From: an uncultured Bacteroidota bacterium
GTDB lineage: Bacteria > Bacteroidota > Bacteroidia > Bacteroidales > P3
DNA: 64,000 bases
Direction: 5' to 3'
Assembly (NCBI GenBank): GCA_902800395.1
Contig: CADCEC010000006.1
Location: forward strand, 1 to 64,000
Shown: in pieces, positions 33,759 to 42,318 of the stretch
Numbering within the stretch: the first letter of the stretch is position 1
Layout: the number at the start of each line of letters is the position of its first letter
Program-made: the position numbers and the translations under genes
The notes under the pieces: generated by a model
The model's input: only the letters and a program-made list of their open reading frames with translations
Database searches by the model: none
Told to the model about the DNA's origin: nothing

Positions 33759-36700
33759 CTATCTGTAGAAGTAGTCATTAACCTTTTCGCGGTAGTACGG
33801 AGATAGGGTAGGGGGCACCGTGCGAAGCTGGTCGGAGGCAGGTTTGAGCTGCTTGTTGTATTTCTCAAGTTCGGCAGGCGACGGCTGACTGTAGAGATCT
33901 CCTGCCTCATGGCTCTCGCGACGTTCCTCTTTCTCACGCTGCATCTCGGCCTTCTCATGCTCGAGAAGACGCGTCATAATCTGCTGCTGCCGTTTGATGG
34001 TCTGCTGAGTGATGGTGCGGTTCACAAGGTCTGTCTCCGTCTGCTCCATCTGTCTCATCATCTGGTCTATCTCGCGCGCCAGCTTGGGATCACCACCGCT
34101 GGAAGACTTCATTTCCTTGCCATATTCCTGCATCATGCGACGTATCATTTCCTGCTGAGCAGCCATCTTGGCGAACTCCTCGCTCATCGTCTGACCTTGA
34201 CCCAACTGATGGCGGCCTCCTTGCTTATTACCTTGTTTATCAAGCTGTTTCTTGAGAGCCTCCATCTGCTTATTGAGTTCTTGCTGCATCTGCCGCATCG
34301 ACTTGGGAGAGGGCTTGCCCTTACCGGGATTTGAGCACTGCGACTGGCTCTTTCCCTTGTTTTTGCACTGTCCGTTTTTCTGCTTCTGGCTGTTCTGTCG
34401 CATCTGGTTCTGCATCTGGTCGAGACTCTCGGCAAGCACCAAAGCCAGATTGTTCAACGACGTCATGCTATACTGCATCGACTGTGAAGCTTGTGTGTTC
34501 TTGTAGGAGCCATAGAACGACTGATTCATCTCCAGAAGTCCTCGCATCGAGGCACTTATATTATTATTCACCGATGCCACTTCCTTCGTGATAGCCGATG
34601 CCACATTGATTTGTCGACGAGCCATCGAACGGAGAGAATCCTCCACATTGCGGAAGTCGTCCTTGATACGATTCTGACGGGTGATGATGGTCTGATACTT
34701 CGGATCCTGAATATATATAGTATTAAGGTCTCCTATCAGTTCCTCCTGATTAAACGACAGTTGCACGAGATTCTTCAGCAGTTGGCGCACCTGCTCGGCA
34801 TCCTCTGCGAGGTCCTCCTGCTCAGCCTCCATCTGCGCTTCTGCAAGCGCCTCGCTGAGTTTCTCCATATCGTCAGCTGCCTCTTTCTGCTGCTTTCCGG
34901 CATCCTTATTCTTGCCCTTCTGGAGGCTCTGCTGGGCCTCTTTTTGGTGCTGTTCCACCTGCTTTTCAAGCTCTGTGGGCACCTTGAAATCGGTCGAGGG
35001 GTCGAGACTCTTGTAATCCTCTTTAATCTGATTGATGTCCTTCTTCAGTTGCTGGAAACGGTCGTTCAACTGCTGCTGTTTTTGCTGTAACTGCTCGTTT
35101 TCCTTACCTTTAGACTGTTCCGTTTCACGCGAAACATTGCGCTGCTCCTCGGCCAGTTTGTCCATCTTCTGGATGGTCTGTTCCACCTTCTTTTCGATTT
35201 CCAGACGCTTCATCAGCTCGATATTCTGATCCAGCTGCTTCTCCAATTCGGCGTTGTCGAGCTTCAGCTGTTCCAGCTCCTGCTGCACCTTCTTCTTGTC
35301 GAGTTCTTGCATCATGCGGTCAATCTCCGCCATCGTTTCTTTCATCTTCTCGTCCATCACTTCATTCATCAGGCGGTCTAGCTCGCGCTGTTTCTCCATC
35401 AGCTGCTCGCTCTGTTCGCGGTATTTCTGCTCCAGACGGTTGTTCTCCTGGATTTGTTGCTGCATCTGCTGCATCATCTCACGCACCTGTTGCTGCTTCT
35501 TCTGAATCTCTTGCAAATCCTTCTTATCCTGCCAGTTAAGCTCTTTCTTATCCACCAGTCGGCGCATCATCTCGTTGATTTCCTCCTGCAGTTTCTGCAG
35601 CTCACTCATCTGTGTCTCGGCGCTTTCGCGCACCTCGTTGCTGCTGCGGTCAAGCAGTTGGTCGAGCTCTTCGGCAGAGGGAATCTTGATTTCGAACATC
35701 TGCGAGCGAGCCTTCTTCGGACCGTGGATGGCATCGTTGTCGGCCACCTCGAAATAGTAGGTCAACTCGTCGCCCGGGGCCAGCGTGAGTTCGGCGGTAT
35801 TAAAACTAAAGAAGAACTCCTGCGAAGATTCGCCATTGAGGGCTATTTTTGCCTCATTAGAGGCGCTTCTGGAGGCATCCGAGGGATTCGTCACCTTGTG
35901 CACAAAAACGAGGCCAGAGAAGCCGTAATCGTCCTTGATGCGGCCGCGGAAGAGGCGACGGTCAGGATGCAGCGAGTCCACTATCTCCTCAACGGCAATC
36001 ATGGGTACCGCGTCAGCGATAGCCGAAAGGCTATATTTCAATGTGTCCGCAACGGCGGAACCGTTACTCACAGAGAAGGCATAGTTGACCGTGTGCATCA
36101 CACGGAGGCTTGTCTCCACACGCCCTGAGGGGTCTGTCTCGAGCCATTTTGCCGTGCTGTCAATAATAAATGTCAGCTGCTGGGCATCCTGCGTCTGGAA
36201 GAGCCATTTCACCATTGTGCCTTCGGGCACAGCGGCGTCGCCCAGATTCACCACCGTCTCGGGCATACGTCCCGTGTAGGCAGGGTAGGAGAGGAGCATG
36301 CGGAACGAGACCACCGTAGGGTTGGGAAGCATCTCCAAACGATATTCCGGCGAGGTCACACCGCCACCCTCCATGTGGAAATCCATCGAATGGCGCACCT
36401 GTTTGAAGATATAGCCAAAGCGCTCTTTTGAGAGCTTGGTCATCCGATGGCGTTGGCCGTCAATAACAACGACCACCTCGTTGGGCAACGCGCTGCCTTC
36501 GATTTCCACCTCCAGCTCGTAATCAGCGCCCGACATCACCTGCAAAGAATCAGTGGCCACCACGAAACGGAACGGCGCCGGACGCTCGTAGACGGTGTTA
36601 TAGTCAGCGATGCGTTTCACCGGCTCGGTGATAACCGTAGGTGCCAGCAACAACAATAGCACAATCACCGCCAGCGGCGGCAGCGCATAACGCAGGTACC

Positions 36701-37175
36701 TGCGGTTGGCTTTCAAGTTGATGGCATTAAGGAAGGGGATGGGACGCAAAGCAGCGGTCTTCTGCTCGATAGCAGCAAAAAGAAGGTCTGACTGGTCAGA
36801 CTGGTCGGACCCGTCAGACTGGTCGGACATCAGCTGCAGGAGGTTCAACAACTTGTCGCTCACCTCGGGGAAATGGTGGCCGATGATGCGGGCGGCCTGA
36901 GGGTGGTCAATACGTTTGCCGAGACCGTTCATCTTCAGCAGTGGACGTACCACAAACCATGCCACCACAGCCACCACCACGGCCATTCCGCCCCAGAAAA
37001 GCAAGGCTCTCGCCGTTGGCGACAGCCAACCGAAATGCTCCAGAAGCACCACAGCCAGAAACAGTGTCAGCACGATGCCTACGGCATATAAAAGACCTCT
37101 CAGCAGGAGGTTCTTGTAGTACTTCCTGATGAAGGCGTCGAGGGCTTGCAATATATCCGTCTGCTGTTTCATCAA
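33759..37175 (-). CDS. DUF4175 family membrane protein with long coiled coil
   Basis: The 1138-residue protein has two or three membrane helices in the first 190 residues (about 20-43, 52-74 and 164-186), a large extracytoplasmic beta-rich part (about 190-480, with FRMLLSYPAYTGRMPETVV and LTYYFEVADNDAIHGPKKA), and then some 600 residues of Gln/Glu/Lys-rich coiled coil ending in a Met/Gln-rich low-complexity tail. This is the DUF4175 architecture seen in Bacteroidota; a role in envelope integrity is possible but not established. A 9-bp repeat (36790-36825) encodes an SDQ-type linker between the second and third hydrophobic segments. A parS-like sequence lies inside at 35121-35136. Confidence 0.85.
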   Translation of the reverse strand: MMKQQTDILQALDAFIRKYYKNLLLRGLLYAVGIVLTLFLAVVLLEHFGWLSPTARALLFWGGMAVVVAVVAWFVVRPLLKMNGLGKRIDHPQAARIIGHHFPEVSDKLLNLLQLMSDQSDGSDQSDQSDLLFAAIEQKTAALRPIPFLNAINLKANRRYLRYALPPLAVIVLLLLLAPTVITEPVKRIADYNTVYERPAPFRFVVATDSLQVMSGADYELEVEIEGSALPNEVVVVIDGQRHRMTKLSKERFGYIFKQVRHSMDFHMEGGGVTSPEYRLEMLPNPTVVSFRMLLSYPAYTGRMPETVVNLGDAAVPEGTMVKWLFQTQDAQQLTFIIDSTAKWLETDPSGRVETSLRVMHTVNYAFSVSNGSAVADTLKYSLSAIADAVPMIAVEEIVDSLHPDRRLFRGRIKDDYGFSGLVFVHKVTNPSDASRSASNEAKIALNGESSQEFFFSFNTAELTLAPGDELTYYFEVADNDAIHGPKKARSQMFEIKIPSAEELDQLLDRSSNEVRESAETQMSELQKLQEEINEMMRRLVDKKELNWQDKKDLQEIQKKQQQVREMMQQMQQQIQENNRLEQKYREQSEQLMEKQRELDRLMNEVMDEKMKETMAEIDRMMQELDKKKVQQELEQLKLDNAELEKQLDQNIELMKRLEIEKKVEQTIQKMDKLAEEQRNVSRETEQSKGKENEQLQQKQQQLNDRFQQLKKDINQIKEDYKSLDPSTDFKVPTELEKQVEQHQKEAQQSLQKGKNKDAGKQQKEAADDMEKLSEALAEAQMEAEQEDLAEDAEQVRQLLKNLVQLSFNQEELIGDLNTIYIQDPKYQTIITRQNRIKDDFRNVEDSLRSMARRQINVASAITKEVASVNNNISASMRGLLEMNQSFYGSYKNTQASQSMQYSMTSLNNLALVLAESLDQMQNQMRQNSQKQKNGQCKNKGKSQSQCSNPGKGKPSPKSMRQMQQELNKQMEALKKQLDKQGNKQGGRHQLGQGQTMSEEFAKMAAQQEMIRRMMQEYGKEMKSSSGGDPKLAREIDQMMRQMEQTETDLVNRTITQQTIKRQQQIMTRLLEHEKAEMQREKEERRESHEAGDLYSQPSPAELEKYNKQLKPASDQLRTVPPTLSPYYREKVNDYFYR
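35121..35136. promoter_or_regulatory. parS-like site within DUF4175 gene
   Basis: CGTTTCACGCGAAACA has 14 of 16 matches to the parS consensus. On the coding strand it gives the peptide VSRET. Confidence 0.35.
36790..36825 (-). repeat. In-frame 9-bp tandem repeat in DUF4175 gene
   Basis: Four nonamers on the + strand (GACTGGTCA, GACTGGTCG, GACCCGTCA, GACTGGTCG) encode SDQSDGSDQ-like residues in the cytoplasmic loop between hydrophobic segments. Confidence 0.88.
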
Positions 37176-37221
37176 TAAAGCATAGAACGCGGCAAGGCTC
37201 TTTTTATTATACTATACCATT

Positions 37222-37255
37222 AAAAATAACGAGAGCGCACTCTTGTGCGCCCTCG
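37222..37255 (-). terminator. Terminator after the 37279 lipoprotein gene
   Basis: On the - strand CGAGGGCGCAC pairs with GTGCGCTCTCG (one mismatch) around a 4-base loop, followed at a short distance by ATTTTTA. Confidence 0.75.
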
Positions 37256-37278
37256 TAAGTGTGAAAAACTCAAGTGGA

Positions 37279-37782
37279 TTATTCAGCAGCAGCCTCGGTG
37301 GTCTCCTCAGCAGCAGCCTCGGTGGTCTCCTCGGTGGCCTCATCCTGGGGCATGGCAGCCATCATGGCACCAAAAGCCTTCAGAGCGATAGCCTGAGCCT
37401 CTTCCTGATGCTCCTCAGCCCACTTGTCCCATTTGCCCTGGAGAGATTTCATCTTCTCTTCCATGGCTTTCTCGTCGGCATACTTGCTGTCGAACTCGGC
37501 AGCCACTTTGTTGATCTCTTCCTCGGAGATGTTGTCCATGTTGAGGGACATCATCTTCATGGTGGTGTTCATCATCATCTCGTAACCCTCAGCACTGGGC
37601 TCCTGCTCCATGATGTTGATGAGCTGGTCGGTGATTTTGACCATCTTCAGAGCGTCGCTGTCGCCCTCTTTGATTTCGTTTTTGCTGGTAACACCGTCTT
37701 TACCGGGTTTGTCATCGCCGTTGCAAGCAACCATCATACCCACGAGGGCAATCATTGCGAAGAAAGAAAAAATCTTTTTCAT
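37279..37782 (-). CDS. Small lipoprotein with EETTEAAA repeats
   Basis: The 167-residue protein has a lipoprotein signal (MKKIFSFFAMIALVGMMVAC, cysteine at 20), a helical middle rich in Met, Glu and Lys, and an acidic C-terminal tail of two EETTEAAA octapeptides. The tail is encoded by near-perfect 24-bp direct repeats, so its length probably varies. I do not recognise the helical domain. It has its own promoter (37853-37884 on -) and terminator, hence a monocistronic, probably well-expressed membrane-anchored lipoprotein. Confidence 0.82.
   Translation of the reverse strand: MKKIFSFFAMIALVGMMVACNGDDKPGKDGVTSKNEIKEGDSDALKMVKITDQLINIMEQEPSAEGYEMMMNTTMKMMSLNMDNISEEEINKVAAEFDSKYADEKAMEEKMKSLQGKWDKWAEEHQEEAQAIALKAFGAMMAAMPQDEATEETTEAAAEETTEAAAE
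37282..37332 (-). repeat. 24-bp direct repeats encoding the lipoprotein tail
   Basis: A CAGCAGCAGCCTCGGTGGTC-containing 24-bp unit is present twice with a partial third copy, in frame, encoding the EETTEAAA octapeptide. Confidence 0.9.
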
Positions 37783-37852
37783 TTTGTTGTTTTTAATGTT
37801 AATAAATTGGTTTCTAATGAATTATTATTTTTTTCCTTTACCTAATAAAATG

Positions 37853-37884
37853 CAAAGATACACATTTTCGCCGATATGACCAAA
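37853..37884 (-). promoter_or_regulatory. Promoter of the 37279 lipoprotein gene
   Basis: On the - strand TTTG (37881-37884) and TATCTTTG (37853-37860) are separated by 20 bases; the start codon is about 70 bases downstream. Confidence 0.78.
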
Positions 37885-38182
37885 AAAAACTCTTTATTAA
37901 ACGCAAATTATCATGAATTTCCCCCCTTTGGGCAGAGTGGGAAAAGCAGAATCTGAAATGTTAAAATTCTACTCCATTTATGTTAAATTCTTGTTAAATT
38001 CTACTCAAGAAAATAAGGGTAAGAAGAGGGGTAGAAGAGGGTAAGAAGAGGATAAGAAGAGGATAGCTTCTATATATTGATTATCAGTTGTTTAAGTACC
38101 AATGTTCTACCTAACGCCCAAATCACTGATTTTCAATGATATAATTTGTTAAAGAATGTTAAACGCAGATTTGAAGGAAAAC
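37885..38182. other. AT-rich intergenic region with GGGTAAGAAGAGG repeats
   Basis: No gene is supported. TTAAATTCTTGTTAAATTCTACTC (about 37981-38004, described by its repeated TTAAATTCT core) is followed by four GGGTAAGAAGAGG-like units to about 38065. The pattern is similar, in reverse orientation, to bases 50-150. Confidence 0.6.
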
Positions 38183-38210
38183 AAAAAAACCACGACTTTT
38201 GGGCCGTGGT
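38183..38210 (-). terminator. Terminator downstream of BspA-like gene
   Basis: On the - strand ACCACG pairs with CGTGGT around a 10-base loop, and a run of seven T residues follows. It lies 100 bases past the stop of the 38311 gene. Confidence 0.8.
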
Positions 38211-38310
38211 GAAATGTTAAAAACGGAGTGGTGTTTTAAACAGAAATTATCATCAATTGACCGATAATTAATATATGGTTAATTCATGGTAACTCATGTT
38301 TATGTCAGCG

Positions 38311-40119
38311 TCACTGTATGAGCAGTTTTTTGGTGGTGGGGCCGGCGGGGGTGAAGATGCGGAGGAGGTAGGTGCCGCGGGGCCAGGTGCTGATGTCGAG
38401 GTCGGCCTTGAGGCCCGAGGCGGGGAGGGTCTGGACGAGGCGGCCCTTGGCGTCATAGGTCTCAATGCGGGTGAGTCCGAAGCTGGAGGTCACCCTGACC
38501 TTGTTCGTCGCCGGATTGGGCATCACAGCGGTCTCTTCATCGGCCACCCCGTCAATGCCGTCACAATCTTCTTCGATTTGTATATTGGTCAGTCCCGGCT
38601 GGGCCTGATAGGCAGCACTGCATCCACAGGGTACATACACCAGAGAAGCATGCCAGAAAGCCTCTTCGAATATCACGGGGGGCTGCTCGCCGCGGAAGCG
38701 CACCTCACTCATGTTGTATGCCGACTTCCCGATGGTGTCGGGGGAACCGAGAAACTCTACATAATCAGCGCCATTTACTCCGTCGAATGCCTGTGTTCCA
38801 ACTGTCTTGAGCGATGCCGGCATCGGTGGTAAGGTGTCCAGGGAGGTAATACGAAAGGCTTTGGGGTGTATCTCCTCCAGCATGGAACCCCACTGCAAGT
38901 CGGTGAGCGACTGGCACGCATAGAAGGCTTCCTTCCCAATAATCTTCAGTGAATCGGGGAGGACGATGGAGGTGATGCTGCTTTCGGCGAAAGCCTGCCA
39001 GGAAATTTCACGCACACCTGCAGGAACGACCACCTCGCTAATGCCTGTATTACGCATAAAGGCCTGCAGGCCAATGACCCGCAGAGTGGAAGGGAGGTTG
39101 ACATTGCAACGGGTGCCAAAGAATGCCCCCTCGCCGATGTCGGTGAGCCCTTCGGGCAGGGTGACCGAGATAAGGTCCGTGTTGCCGGAGAAAAGTTCGT
39201 TGGACAATACTTTGACACCTTCGGGGACGCTGTAGTTACCACTGGCATTGGTGACTAAAAGCAGGGTGTCGCCGTCGACACTCGTCAGGCGACCGTCGGC
39301 AAAGGTGTAGTGGCTGTTGGCCGAATCGACAACCACCGAGAGCCATTCAGGAGGATACTCCCCCACGGGGTTGCCCTCGATGCGACAGACCGATGCCGGA
39401 AGATACAGGGTGCTGATGGAGGTGGGAATGGCACCCTCGCCAATCTCCTTGAGGTTCGGGGGCATGATGACGGCGATGGGGGTTCTTCTTCCGATGGACC
39501 ATGACTCGAGGCGCTGCAGGGTTGCGGGCAGAAACACCGTGTCAACCCTCTTTCCGGGAGGTGTGGATATGAGGACTGTAGTGTCTGCATTGCAGAGGAA
39601 CCCGTCAACAACACGGTAGTGGCTGTTGGCGCTGTCGACCGTGAAGGATGTGATGCCTGAAGAATGAAAGGCACAGGATCCGATGTGACTGACAGAAGCC
39701 GGCAGATGTATGGTATTCAGACGGCTGCAAAAGGCAAAGGCCCCGATGCCAATGGACTGCAGGGACGAGGGGAGCGCTATGCTCTGGAGTCGGGTTGATG
39801 AGAAGGCATCACGTCCTATTTCTTCGATGGTGGAGGGCAACGACACTCTCGTGACGGCACAGCCGTCAAAGGCTTTTTCACCAATGCGGGTTACCGTGTA
39901 GGTCGTCCCATTGCATTCCACTGTTGAGGGAACGACCACCGCACCAGAATACCAGGAACAAGTGGCCAGTTCTTGAAGCGATATTACCTCGACAGTGTTC
40001 GGCCCTGTGATGCTGTAGGCCACATTCCCCGACACGAAGCCTATCACTCCGAAGTTTTGTTGCGCGGAGACCGTCAGCACGACCATCGCACAGAAAAATA
40101 TGGATAATACTTTTTTCAT
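38311..40119 (-). CDS. BspA-like leucine-rich-repeat surface protein, T9SS type A tail
   Basis: The 602-residue protein has a signal peptide (to about residue 19, ending VSAQ), a short N-terminal domain ending YTVTRIGEKAFDGC, and then at least a dozen LRR_5/TpLRR-type repeats of about 23 residues with the pattern LPSSLQSIGIGAFAFCS. A linker (IEEDCDGIDGVAD) leads to a C-terminal type A sorting domain (AVMPNPATNKVRVTSS, IETYDAKGRLVQTLP, GTYLLRIFTPAGPTTKKLLIQ). It is therefore expected to cross the outer membrane by T9SS and be held at the surface; BspA relatives bind host proteins or other bacteria. Unlike the 48420 gene, it lacks the TGTCARATTT-N14-GTATTA module upstream. Confidence 0.92.
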   Translation of the reverse strand: MKKVLSIFFCAMVVLTVSAQQNFGVIGFVSGNVAYSITGPNTVEVISLQELATCSWYSGAVVVPSTVECNGTTYTVTRIGEKAFDGCAVTRVSLPSTIEEIGRDAFSSTRLQSIALPSSLQSIGIGAFAFCSRLNTIHLPASVSHIGSCAFHSSGITSFTVDSANSHYRVVDGFLCNADTTVLISTPPGKRVDTVFLPATLQRLESWSIGRRTPIAVIMPPNLKEIGEGAIPTSISTLYLPASVCRIEGNPVGEYPPEWLSVVVDSANSHYTFADGRLTSVDGDTLLLVTNASGNYSVPEGVKVLSNELFSGNTDLISVTLPEGLTDIGEGAFFGTRCNVNLPSTLRVIGLQAFMRNTGISEVVVPAGVREISWQAFAESSITSIVLPDSLKIIGKEAFYACQSLTDLQWGSMLEEIHPKAFRITSLDTLPPMPASLKTVGTQAFDGVNGADYVEFLGSPDTIGKSAYNMSEVRFRGEQPPVIFEEAFWHASLVYVPCGCSAAYQAQPGLTNIQIEEDCDGIDGVADEETAVMPNPATNKVRVTSSFGLTRIETYDAKGRLVQTLPASGLKADLDISTWPRGTYLLRIFTPAGPTTKKLLIQ

Positions 40120-40425
40120 ATTCTTGTTTTTTTAGTTGTTTTCTTTTAGTTTTTTTTCACTGCCAAAACAGGTGCTGTGTGATGGACGGCAGTTTTTCTC
40201 CGATGCAACACAATAAAGTCGGGCGATACACGTTATTCTTTACGTATAGGGTTCCGCTCTATGCCTTGGGTGCCGGGTGGCAGGGAAGAGTGTTTTTCCA
40301 AAACGTATTCATGGCACTCTTCCTGCGGGCACCCTTTCTTGTCCCTGCGAACGGCGCACCTCTATCGGCAGGGACAAAAATAGATGATTTTCATGGGTCC
40401 TTTCATTGTTTGGGGGTTAGACACT
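40120..40425. other. Intergenic region with two large hairpins
   Basis: Two adjacent stem-loops occupy 40268-40377. The first pairs GGGTGCC (40268-40274) and GCAGGGAAGAGTG with CACTCTTCCTGC and GGCACCC (ending 40334). The second is a perfect 10-bp stem TTGTCCCTGC (40339-40348) / GCAGGGACAA (40368-40377). No U-run follows on either strand, so these are not simple terminators. A short + frame here has no protein-like character. Confidence 0.65.
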
Positions 40426-40830
40426 CTATTTGATAGCTATGCAGGTGTATTCGCCTGTGGATTGATTATAGGTAATTGAGACAGTATAGCCTTGGTCTAT
40501 CATTGCACTAGACCAAGAATAGGCTTCTTCTTTGCTATTGGTGACAAAGGTGACTTTCTCCTTGCTCTGAGAAGTCAGGGAAGTGCGGTTTTTGGAGAAG
40601 GTGACTTCATATCCATCACGAGCAAGGGCGAGCATCCTTTCCATAAATGCGTCCCATTCCGATTCGCTGAGCGTGGCATGATACACCTCACCATTGATGG
40701 AATAAACCACATAGATAGAATCTGCTGTCTGTTCGGTACCAATAATCGGTAACACATCTTCTTTTTGGCAACTGACTGCTACCAAACTCAGCGCTGTGAG
40801 GAGCGCTACATTTTTGAAAGTTTTCTTCAT
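40426..40830 (-). CDS. Small lipoprotein, last gene of sigma-factor operon
   Basis: The 134-residue protein has a lipoprotein signal with cysteine at about residue 21 (LSLVAVSCQKED). The remainder contains YVVYSINGEVYHATLSESEWDAFMERMLALARDGYEVTF and a Thr/Ser-rich beta segment, with no family I can name. The spacing of one base from the upstream gene places it at the end of a four-gene operon headed by an ECF-type sigma factor. It may be a target or regulator of that sigma factor's signalling. Confidence 0.75.
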   Translation of the reverse strand: MKKTFKNVALLTALSLVAVSCQKEDVLPIIGTEQTADSIYVVYSINGEVYHATLSESEWDAFMERMLALARDGYEVTFSKNRTSLTSQSKEKVTFVTNSKEEAYSWSSAMIDQGYTVSITYNQSTGEYTCIAIK

Positions 40831-40831
40831 T

Positions 40832-41323
40832 TTAAAGTTTGTTTGTTTCTGTTAATAAAATTGATTCTTTGTCTTTTTTCTCTTCTGCCATGAAAATACA
40901 TAATGTCTTTTTTGCATGGGATCCTACCAACAAACGGCTATCCGGATCGTCTTTGGGCAAGTGTTTTTGGGGATTGTTCTTGTCAATGGAAAATGCCACG
41001 ATGGAACTGAGCGCATCTCCTACGAATGATTCTTTGTTTGACTTATATAACTCAATAAACTCTTCCGGCATACCAAAATCGAGCAGCAGCGCACACCATG
41101 CGGAGTCGGTGGTGGCCTGGAGGGTGGTGACATCGACGGCGAGGGTATCGTTGACGGGGAAGTCCTTGATGAAGGCTACGGCGATATGGGGGTTGTCGGC
41201 ATAGTCGCGGTAGATTTGGCTGCACTCCTCGACGGGCACCGTGCGCGGATGGTATTTCACCACCAGCACCAACGCCGCCACCACCAGACAGACCGCTACC
41301 GATATGACTCTACGTTTGTTCAT
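40832..41323 (-). CDS. Membrane-anchored protein in sigma-factor operon
   Basis: The 163-residue protein has an N-terminal hydrophobic segment (residues 5-24, RVISVAVCLVVAALVLVVKY) that could be a signal anchor, followed by an extracytoplasmic region with TDSAWCALLLDFGMPEEFIELYKS. No domain is recognised. It overlaps the gene before it by ATGA and the next gene begins one base after its stop, so all four genes of this cluster are likely to be made from one mRNA. Confidence 0.72.
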   Translation of the reverse strand: MNKRRVISVAVCLVVAALVLVVKYHPRTVPVEECSQIYRDYADNPHIAVAFIKDFPVNDTLAVDVTTLQATTDSAWCALLLDFGMPEEFIELYKSNKESFVGDALSSIVAFSIDKNNPQKHLPKDDPDSRLLVGSHAKKTLCIFMAEEKKDKESILLTETNKL

Positions 41324-41619
41324 TGGCGATGGAGGAGGTTGAAGGTGTCGTTGAAAGCCTGCTCGCGAGAGGCATAGCGCTCAAGGCGCATGGCGGTGTT
41401 GTCGGCCGCCGGAGAGCAGGAATAGGTGACCAGGACGACGAAGGCCGCCAGACAGGAGAGGCGGAAGGCAAAACCGTGCCGTTCGCGCCGCATCAGAGGG
41501 CCGACGGGCTCGTCGGTGAGCGTTGTCGCAAGACGCAGCTGTCCTTGTCGCAGCTCTTTGGCCAAAGAATGCTGGCACCGCAGCGTCGTCAATAGCGTTT
41601 CTTTGTCGTTATTTTTCAT
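41320..41619 (-). CDS. Small single-pass membrane protein, candidate anti-sigma factor
   Basis: The start at 41619 overlaps the sigma-factor stop (ATGA), giving 99 residues. A cytoplasmic N-terminal part of about 50 residues (MKNNDKETLLTTLRCQHSLA...) precedes one membrane helix (about 52-70, FRLSCLAAFVVLVTYSC) and a short outside tail. Position directly after an ECF sigma gene, size and topology all fit a minimal anti-sigma factor, but the sequence shows no ZAS zinc-binding motif, so this is an inference from context. The other three sigma factors in the island have a helix fused to the sigma protein itself, so this pair might be the split equivalent. Confidence 0.65.
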   Translation of the reverse strand: MKNNDKETLLTTLRCQHSLAKELRQGQLRLATTLTDEPVGPLMRRERHGFAFRLSCLAAFVVLVTYSCSPAADNTAMRLERYASREQAFNDTFNLLHRQ

Positions 41620-42143
41620 CGTTTGTTCAGTTTTTCGTTTATAATGCGGGCTTTTGTCATGACTCGGCGAAGCCTCTTGTATACGGCATTGGTGGAACAT
41701 TGGAGTTTTGCAGCCATCTCGTCGACATCCATCTCCTCGAGTTGCATCTCCATTAGGCGCCGCTCGTTGGGGGTGAGACGAACCATAATCTCCTCCAGCT
41801 GCTCGCGTCCCTCGTAGGTCTCCTCGACCAAAGTGTCGACTATCTCGCTGCTTAGCCGCTCGGGTGACGGAATCCGCTGGTGGAAGAAGTCGTTGATGAC
41901 CTTCCGTGCCCGCCAGTAGACCCATGTACCCTCCAGCCTGCCGGGACGGTAGCTGTCAAGATGTAGCCACAACCCTATGGAGACTTCCTGTATCAGTTCT
42001 TTGCAGAGCTCCTCGTCGCCTCCCGACCGACCCGCACACACATAGCGTATCAGCTTGGCGTGACGGCGCACCACAGCCTCATAGAGATGCTGCATCTGCA
42101 ACAACTCCTCACGAGAGAGTTTCCTGATGTCCTCGTTCTTCAT
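41616..42143 (-). CDS. ECF-type RNA polymerase sigma factor
   Basis: The 175-residue protein contains a sigma region 2 (YEAVVRRHAKLIRYVCAG to IQEVSIGLWLHLDSYRPGRLEGTWVYWRARKVIND) and a region 4 helix-turn-helix (LTPNERRLMEMQLEEMDVDEMAAKLQCSTNAVYKRLRRVMTKAR). The order and size are those of extracytoplasmic-function sigma factors. It resembles the sigma parts of the 43864, 44930 and 50340 genes (shared QEVSI.LWLH.D.. in region 2). The start at 42143 is the first ATG; the in-frame codon further upstream is TTG inside the promoter. It heads a four-gene operon. Confidence 0.9.
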   Translation of the reverse strand: MKNEDIRKLSREELLQMQHLYEAVVRRHAKLIRYVCAGRSGGDEELCKELIQEVSIGLWLHLDSYRPGRLEGTWVYWRARKVINDFFHQRIPSPERLSSEIVDTLVEETYEGREQLEEIMVRLTPNERRLMEMQLEEMDVDEMAAKLQCSTNAVYKRLRRVMTKARIINEKLNKR

Positions 42144-42165
42144 GGGTGGCAACCTTTCGAGGTGC

Positions 42166-42173
42166 AAAAATAA
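42166..42173 (-). promoter_or_regulatory. Putative -7 box for the stand-alone sigma gene
   Basis: TATTTTTG on the - strand, followed by CACCTC, is the same local sequence found before the sigma fusions at 44904-44911 and 47317-47324. The start codon is 22 bases downstream. Confidence 0.5.
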
Positions 42174-42318
42174 AATATTCTATATATAAATACCCCCTTT
42201 TTTGGCAAAAATTGGCCATAGGGGTGAAAATTTTTTTACACATTTTCTTAAACCGTTGATAACAAACACTCTGTTTTTAGCATACAATAAAAAAAATTTT
42301 TCGTCGTTATGAGAAATT

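Noticed and set aside
40179-40433. 84-residue plus-strand ORF
   Set aside because: It covers two hairpins, has no recognisable character, and its end overlaps the antisense lipoprotein gene.
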